This document shows, in pieces, positions 59,031-64,000 of a stretch of DNA of 64,000 nt; the first letter of the stretch is position 1; each line of letters starts with the position of its first letter. A program made the translations under genes and the position numbers. Below the pieces are notes generated by a model, which was not told where the DNA came from, ran no database searches, and saw nothing but the letters and a program-made list of their open reading frames with translations. The DNA lies in contig NZ_CP042582.1 in the NCBI RefSeq assembly GCF_008728835.1, positions 4,623,501-4,687,500 on the forward strand. Reading direction: 5' to 3'. Source of the DNA: Hypericibacter adhaerens. GTDB taxonomy: Bacteria; Pseudomonadota; Alphaproteobacteria; Dongiales; Dongiaceae.

Positions 59031-62000
59031 TTGACCACCGTCCTGCGCCTGAACCGACCCCATCGCTTCCATCCCGCGGTCGCCGCTTGGTTCGACCGCC
59101 GCTTCGGCGCGCCCACGGCGGCCCAGGCCCAGGCATGGCCGGCGATCCAGGAAGGGCGGCATACGCTGATCGCCGCGCCGACCGGTTCCGGCAAGACCCT
59201 GGCCGCTTTCCTGGCGGCGATCGATTCCCTGGTGCGGCAAGGCATGGAGAACCCCCTGCCGGACGAGACGCAGGTCGTCTATGTCTCCCCCCTCAAGGCC
59301 CTGTCGAACGACATCCAGCGCAACCTGGAAGAGCCGCTGGCCGGCATCCGCGAGGCCTTGAAGGCGCAGGGCCTGCCCGATGTCGACATCCGGGCCTGGG
59401 TCCGGACCGGCGACACCCCGTCGGCCGAGCGCGACCGGATGCGCCGCCGGCCGCCCCATATCGTCGTGACCACGCCGGAATCGCTCTACATCCTGCTGGG
59501 TTCGGAGTCCGGGCGCCGGATGCTGGCCACGACACGGACCGTGATCGTGGACGAGATCCACGCGCTGGCGCCCAACAAGCGCGGCGCCCATCTGGCCCTC
59601 TCGCTGGAGCGCCTCGAAGCGCTCTGCGGCCACCCCCTGCTGCGGATCGGCCTCTCGGCCACGCAGAAGCCGATCGAGGCCGTGGCGCGCTTCCTGGTCG
59701 GGGCGGCCCCGGGTCAGGAATGCCGGATCGTCGATGCCGGCCATGTCCGCGCCCGCGACCTGGCGCTGGAGGTTCCCTCCTCGCCGCTCGAAGCCATCAT
59801 GTCGGCGGAGGTCTGGACCCAGGTCTATGACCGCCTGGCCGAGCTCGCCCAGGGGCATCGCACCACGCTGGTCTTCGTCAATACGCGCCGGATGGCCGAG
59901 CGCGTCGCCCGCCAGCTCTCCGAGCGGCTCGGCGAGGACCAGGTGACCGCGCATCACGGCAGCATGGCCCGCGAGCTGCGGCTCGATGCCGAGCAGCGGC
60001 TGAAGCGCGGCGCCTTGAAGATGCTGGTCGCGACCGCGTCGCTCGAGCTCGGCATCGATATCGGCGATGTCGATCTGGTCTGCCAGCTCGGATCGCCGCG
60101 CTCGATCGCGAGCTTTCTGCAGCGGATCGGGCGTTCCGGCCATGCGGTCGGCGGCACGCCCAAGGGGCGGCTGTTTCCGCTCTCGCGCGACGAGCTGGTC
60201 GAATGCGCGGCGCTCCTCGACAGCGTCCGGCGCGGCGAGCTGGATCAGCTCACCATTCCCGAGCGGCCGCTCGACGTGCTGGCCCAGCAGATCGCGGCCG
60301 AGGTCGCGGCGCAGGAATGGAACGAGGATGCGCTGCTGGCGTGCTATCGCCGCGCCTGGCCCTATCGCGATCTGTCGCGCGAGGATTTTCTCGAGATCGT
60401 GCGCATGCTGGCCGACGGCTTCAGCACGCGGCGCGGACGGGGCGGGGCGCTCCTGCATCACGATGCCGTCAATCACCTGCTGCGCGGCCGGCGCGGCGCG
60501 CGCCTGACGGCGCTCACCTCCGGCGGCACCATCCCCGACACGGCCGACTATCAGGTTCTGCTGGAGCCCGAGAACCAGACGATCGGCACCGTGAACGAGG
60601 ATTTCGCGGTGGAGAGCATGGCCGGCGACATCTTCCAGCTCGGCAACAACTCCTATCGCATCATGCGGGTCGAGCGCGGCGTGGTGCGCGTGGAGGACGC
60701 GCACGGCCTGTCGCCGACGATCCCGTTCTGGTTGGGCGAGGCACCGGGCCGCAGCGACGAGCTCTCCTCGTCGGTCTCCCGGCTGCGGGAGGCCGTCGCG
60801 ACCAGGCTGCAGAAAGGCCGCAAGCCCGAGCAGATCGTCGATTGGCTGGCGACGGAAGCCGGCATCGCGGCGCCGGCCGCCGAGCAGATGGCGGAGTATC
60901 TGGCGGCGTCCCATGCGGCGCTGGGCTGCCTGCCGACCCAGGACCGGATCGTGCTGGAGCGCTTCTTCGACGAAGCGGGCGGCATGCAGCTCGTCATCCA
61001 TTCCCCCTATGGCAGCCGCATCAACCGGGCCTGGGGCCTGGCCTTGCGCAAGCGCTTCTGCCGCAAGTTCAATTTCGAGCTGCAGGCGGCGGCGACCGAG
61101 GACAATATCGTGCTGTCGCTGACCACGGCCCACAGCTTCGAGCTGGGCGAGGCGGCGCGTTATCTCAATTCCGCCAATGTGCGGACCGTTCTGATCGCGG
61201 CTTTGCTCGATGCGCCGATGTTCGCCACGCGCTGGCGCTGGGTGGCGGGCACGGCGCTGGCCCTGCCGCGCCAGCGTGGCGGCAAGAGGGTGCCGCCCCA
61301 GCTCGCGCGCATGGCCGCGGAAGACCTGATCGTTTCCGTTTTTCCCGACCAGCTCGCCTGCGCCGAGAATCTCGTCGGCGAGCGCGAGATCCCCGATCAC
61401 CCGCTGGTGAACCAGACCATCGCGGACTGCCTGAACGAGGCGATGGACATCGCCGGCCTGGAGCGGCTCCTGGCGCGGCTGGAGGCCGGTGCGATCGAAG
61501 TGGTCGCGCGCGACCTGACCCAGCCCTCGCCGCTGGCGCTCGAGGTACTGGCGGCGAAGCCCTATGCCTACCTCGATGACGCACCGCTGGAGGAGCGCCG
61601 CACGCAGGCGGTGATGAACCGGCGCTGGCTGACGCCCGAGACCGCGTCGGAGATCGGCCGGTTGGATCCCGAGGCGATCGATCGGGTCCGGGCGGAGGCC
61701 TGGCCCGAGCCGGCGAATGCCGACGAGCTGCATGACGCGCTCGTCTGGCTGGGATTCCTCAGTGCGACCGAGGCCGCCAGCTGGAAGGAGTGGCTGGGAG
61801 CGCTCGTCCGGCAGAACCGCGTGACGCGGCTGCGCGGCGCGGGAATGGATGTCTGGGTGGCCGCCGAACGGCTGGCTCAGTTCCGTGCGCTATGGCCCGA
61901 GGCGCGGCCGGAGCCCGCGATCGCCATCCCCGATGGCTATGAGGATCGCGACGCGTCGCCGGAAGGCGGGCTGGTCGAGATCCTGCGCGGGCGGCTCGAA

Positions 62001-63383
62001 GGCCAGGGACCGGTCACGCCGACGGCGCTCGCAGGCCCGCTGGGCCTCGAGCCCGACGACATCGCCGCGGCGCTGATCGCGCTGGAGACCGAGGGCTTCG
62101 CCATGCGCGGGCGGTTCACGCCGGGCGCCAATGCCGAGGAATGGTGCGCGCGGCGGCTCCTCGCCCGCATCCATCAATACACCCTCAAGCGGCTGCGCGC
62201 CGAGATCGAGCCGGTGGCCGCGCGCGATTTCATGCGCTTCCTGTTCACCTGGCAGCATGTGACCGCGGACACGCAGATGGAAGGCCCCGACGCCGTTGCG
62301 ACGACGGTCGCGCAGCTCGAGGGATTCGAGGCGGCGGCGGGCGCCTGGGAGACGGAGATCCTCCCTGCGCGCATCGGCGATTATGAGCCGGCCTGGCTCG
62401 ACGACGAATGCCTCGCCGGCCGCGTCGCCTGGGCGCGGCTGAAGCCCCGCAACGGCAAGCCGAACGGGGCCGAGCGCGGCGTGGCGCCTGTGCGCACCAC
62501 GCCGATCACGCTCCTCGCCCGCCGCCACGCGCCCCTGTGGCAGGCCCTGTCGGCAAACCCGGACAGCACCGGCCCGACGCCGAGCGGCCGGGCCCAGGCG
62601 GTGATCGATTTCATTCGCGAGCAGGGCGCCTCCTTCTTCGACGAGCTGGTCGCCGGCACGGGACTCCTGCGCCCGCAGGTCGAAGAGGCGCTGGCCGAGC
62701 TGGTGGCGCTGGGCCTGGTGGCCTCGGACAGCTTCGGCGGTTTGCGTGCCTTGCTCGTTCCGTCCGACCGCCGCAAGCCCGGCGCCGGTGCCCGCCGCCG
62801 CCGGCGCATCAGCGATCACGGCATGGAGGAGGCGGGCCGCTGGGCGCTCGCGCGGCGCGCGCCTGTCGGCGGAGCGAAAGGACCGGCGGCAAGCGCGGAA
62901 GCCGTCGAGCACGCCGCGCGCAGCCTGCTGCTGCGCTACGGCGTCGTGTTCTGGCGGGCGATCGAACGCGAGGCGGACTGGCTGCCGCCCTGGCGCGAGT
63001 TGCTGCGCGTCTATCGGCGGCTGGAGGCGCGCGGCGAGATCCGCGGCGGTCGCTTCGTGGCCGGCTTCTCCGGCGAGCAGTTCGCGCTGCCCGATGCGAT
63101 CGGTCTCCTGCGCGAGATCAGGCGCAAGGACGAATCGGGCGGCTGGGTCTCCTTGTCCGGCGCGGACCCGCTCAACCTCGCCGGCATCCTGACGCCGGGG
63201 CCGAAGCTCGCCGCGCTGACGGGCAACCGCCTGCTCTATCGCGACGGGATTCCCATCGCCGCGCTGGCCGGCGGCGAGATCCGCTTCTACGAGACGCTGG
63301 ACCCGGCGACCGAATGGCAGGCTCGCAAAGCGCTGCTGCGCGGCACCGTGCCGGCGGCGTTGAACGAGTTCGCGGCGTCTTGA
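59031..63383 (+). CDS. lhr: Lhr-type large ATP-dependent helicase
   Basis: This 1450-residue superfamily 2 helicase is close in length to E. coli Lhr (about 1540). Motif I is PTGSGKT at residues 50-56, motif II is DEIH at 174-177, and motif III is GLSATQKP. The second RecA domain has [34 protein letters not shown] and [16 protein letters not shown]. The following winged-helix and beta-barrel parts and a C-terminal extension to the end mark the full-length Lhr, not the shorter Lhr-core. Lhr unwinds DNA and RNA-DNA hybrids and is linked to DNA repair. The start appears to be TTG at 59031, since no ATG is in frame with the conserved N-terminus. Confidence 0.92.
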   Translation: MTTVLRLNRPHRFHPAVAAWFDRRFGAPTAAQAQAWPAIQEGRHTLIAAPTGSGKTLAAFLAAIDSLVRQGMENPLPDETQVVYVSPLKALSNDIQRNLEEPLAGIREALKAQGLPDVDIRAWVRTGDTPSAERDRMRRRPPHIVVTTPESLYILLGSESGRRMLATTRTVIVDEIHALAPNKRGAHLALSLERLEALCGHPLLRIGLSATQKPIEAVARFLVGAAPGQECRIVDAGHVRARDLALEVPSSPLEAIMSAEVWTQVYDRLAELAQGHRTTLVFVNTRRMAERVARQLSERLGEDQVTAHHGSMARELRLDAEQRLKRGALKMLVATASLELGIDIGDVDLVCQLGSPRSIASFLQRIGRSGHAVGGTPKGRLFPLSRDELVECAALLDSVRRGELDQLTIPERPLDVLAQQIAAEVAAQEWNEDALLACYRRAWPYRDLSREDFLEIVRMLADGFSTRRGRGGALLHHDAVNHLLRGRRGARLTALTSGGTIPDTADYQVLLEPENQTIGTVNEDFAVESMAGDIFQLGNNSYRIMRVERGVVRVEDAHGLSPTIPFWLGEAPGRSDELSSSVSRLREAVATRLQKGRKPEQIVDWLATEAGIAAPAAEQMAEYLAASHAALGCLPTQDRIVLERFFDEAGGMQLVIHSPYGSRINRAWGLALRKRFCRKFNFELQAAATEDNIVLSLTTAHSFELGEAARYLNSANVRTVLIAALLDAPMFATRWRWVAGTALALPRQRGGKRVPPQLARMAAEDLIVSVFPDQLACAENLVGEREIPDHPLVNQTIADCLNEAMDIAGLERLLARLEAGAIEVVARDLTQPSPLALEVLAAKPYAYLDDAPLEERRTQAVMNRRWLTPETASEIGRLDPEAIDRVRAEAWPEPANADELHDALVWLGFLSATEAASWKEWLGALVRQNRVTRLRGAGMDVWVAAERLAQFRALWPEARPEPAIAIPDGYEDRDASPEGGLVEILRGRLEGQGPVTPTALAGPLGLEPDDIAAALIALETEGFAMRGRFTPGANAEEWCARRLLARIHQYTLKRLRAEIEPVAARDFMRFLFTWQHVTADTQMEGPDAVATTVAQLEGFEAAAGAWETEILPARIGDYEPAWLDDECLAGRVAWARLKPRNGKPNGAERGVAPVRTTPITLLARRHAPLWQALSANPDSTGPTPSGRAQAVIDFIREQGASFFDELVAGTGLLRPQVEEALAELVALGLVASDSFGGLRALLVPSDRRKPGAGARRRRRISDHGMEEAGRWALARRAPVGGAKGPAASAEAVEHAARSLLLRYGVVFWRAIEREADWLPPWRELLRVYRRLEARGEIRGGRFVAGFSGEQFALPDAIGLLREIRRKDESGGWVSLSGADPLNLAGILTPGPKLAALTGNRLLYRDGIPIAALAGGEIRFYETLDPATEWQARKALLRGTVPAALNEFAAS

Positions 63384-63385
63384 GC

Positions 63386-63426
63386 GCGGGCGGAGCGGCA
63401 TCGCTGTCGCGCGAGCCGCTCCCCGC
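63386..63426 (+). terminator. Probable terminator after the Lhr gene
   Basis: GCGGG and GAGCGGC (63386-63399, with a 2-base bulge) pair with GCCGCTC and CCCGC (63415-63426), then CTTT. It lies between the helicase stop and the convergent oxidoreductase gene. Confidence 0.5.
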
Positions 63427-63443
63427 CTTTCGACCGTTGCCGC

Positions 63444-64000
63444 TCAGGCCGGGGCGGTGAAGCTGCCAGGGCTCTTCGCCGTGGCGCGCCACTCCGGCTG
63501 GCGTTCCTGCTTGGCTTCCTTCAAGGCGCGGCGGACACCTTCCGCATTCAGGTCGGTGCAATAGACCGGCGTGCCGGGCTGCTGGCGCCAGGATTCGTCG
63601 AGGCCGCCAGCATCGATGCCGTCGAAGCCGAGCGTCTCCACCAGCTTCAGCACCACGGCTTTCGCGGCGGCATCGTCGCTTGAGACCGGCAGCGCGATGC
63701 GGCCGGGAGCGCCGGCCGGGCGGCCCAGCTCCAGCAGGTGCTTGGCGTAGATGTTGTTGAAGGCCTTCACCACCTTGCGGCCGATCTTCCGTTCCACCCA
63801 GCGGCTTTCGGTCAGGCCCTTCTCGATCCCGTCGATGCGGCCGTCGCGCTGGCGCGGATAGTAGTTGCCGGTATCGACCACGACGACATCCGCGGGCACA
63901 TCCTTGAACAGATCGGCCGGGAGTTCCGGGATCCGCCCTTCCTGAATCGTCACGACGACGACGGCGCCGCTTCGCGCCGCCTCTTTGGCCGACACGGGCG
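63444..64000 (-). CDS. F420-dependent NADP-oxidoreductase-like protein (5' part outside window)
   Basis: The visible 185 or so codons encode the C-terminal part of a Rossmann-fold protein of the NADPH:F420 oxidoreductase/NAD-binding-2 group. ADVVVVDTGNYYPRQRDGRI, then RKVVKAFNNIYAKHLLELG, and KLVETLGFDGIDAGGLDESWRQQPGTPVY, are typical. The N-terminal GxGxxG motif is not in the window. A GTG at 63995 is internal (VSAKEAARSG is mid-domain), so the gene continues beyond 64000. Bacterial members without F420 often use NADP with other partners; the function is unresolved. Confidence 0.75.
   Translation of the reverse strand, partial: PVSAKEAARSGAVVVVTIQEGRIPELPADLFKDVPADVVVVDTGNYYPRQRDGRIDGIEKGLTESRWVERKIGRKVVKAFNNIYAKHLLELGRPAGAPGRIALPVSSDDAAAKAVVLKLVETLGFDGIDAGGLDESWRQQPGTPVYCTDLNAEGVRRALKEAKQERQPEWRATAKSPGSFTAPA

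Noticed and set aside
58950..61733. Open frame of over 900 codons opposite the Lhr gene
   Set aside because: The plus strand has all helicase motifs; the antisense translation is a low-complexity shadow.
1..64000. tRNA, rRNA, CRISPR, transposon or prophage content
   Set aside because: No cloverleaf-like segments, rRNA stretches, regular spacer-repeat arrays, transposase motifs or phage genes were found; gaps are short and explained by promoters, operators or hairpins.

Overview
This 64 kb window is GC-rich, almost fully coding bacterial DNA. It most likely comes from a free-living alphaproteobacterium of a Rhodospirillales-like lineage. The reasons are the codon bias (long open shadow frames opposite nearly every gene), the density of ABC uptake systems, Tat-exported binding proteins, the SodB and malic enzyme types, and the small surface-antigen-like protein. 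That assignment is inference. I see no rRNA, tRNA, CRISPR array, insertion sequence or prophage. It looks like ordinary chromosome specialised in taking up and breaking down small organic molecules.

Left part (1-25 kb). It opens with the 5' part of a GlpR-type repressor, then an SbmA/BacA-like ABC exporter, a serine beta-lactamase-fold hydrolase, and an HxlR regulator divergent from an FAD oxidoreductase. An SDR and sodB converge on a hairpin-rich gap. A leftward run from 16.7 to 8.6 kb encodes a five-gene carbohydrate ABC importer with two ATPases, an unusual HD-like protein with a His-rich N-terminus, and NADP malic enzyme. Upstream is a second leftward operon (23.2-16.8 kb): a histidinol-dehydrogenase-like enzyme, a metallo-beta-lactamase-fold hydrolase and a ribose-type ABC importer. 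It diverges from a LacI repressor, with two LacI-type operators between them.

Middle part (25-42 kb). A small exported protein and an SDR are followed by a translationally coupled pair: an MltF-like lytic transglycosylase with a solute-binding domain, and an MscS channel. Next come nadX (aspartate dehydrogenase), an alpha/beta hydrolase, a complete Liv/urea-type ABC importer and an SDR, all rightward. An amidohydrolase, an aldehyde dehydrogenase and a LysR regulator run leftward towards them. Together they look like import and oxidation of an amide- or amine-containing compound.

Right-centre part (42-54 kb). This is the most coherent and most interesting block. A leftward Liv-type importer operon ends in an APH-family small-molecule kinase. 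It faces a rightward set: a DeoR regulator, a dimethylglycine/sarcosine-dehydrogenase-like flavoprotein fused to a GcvT domain, an SDR, and a class III aminotransferase-fold enzyme. A repeated element with core TATGCMACAWW occurs upstream of both arms, so one DeoR regulon probably links them. Kinase plus class III PLP enzyme suggests a phosphorylation/phospho-lyase route for an N-methylated amino alcohol or similar compound; this is a hypothesis.

Right end (54-64 kb). A monocarboxylate-type MFS transporter and a TetR regulator share a mirrored 19-bp operator pair. They are followed by two proteins of unknown function, a small exported protein, an aldo/keto reductase, a full-length Lhr helicase, and the C-terminal part of an F420-reductase-like NADP oxidoreductase cut by the window edge.
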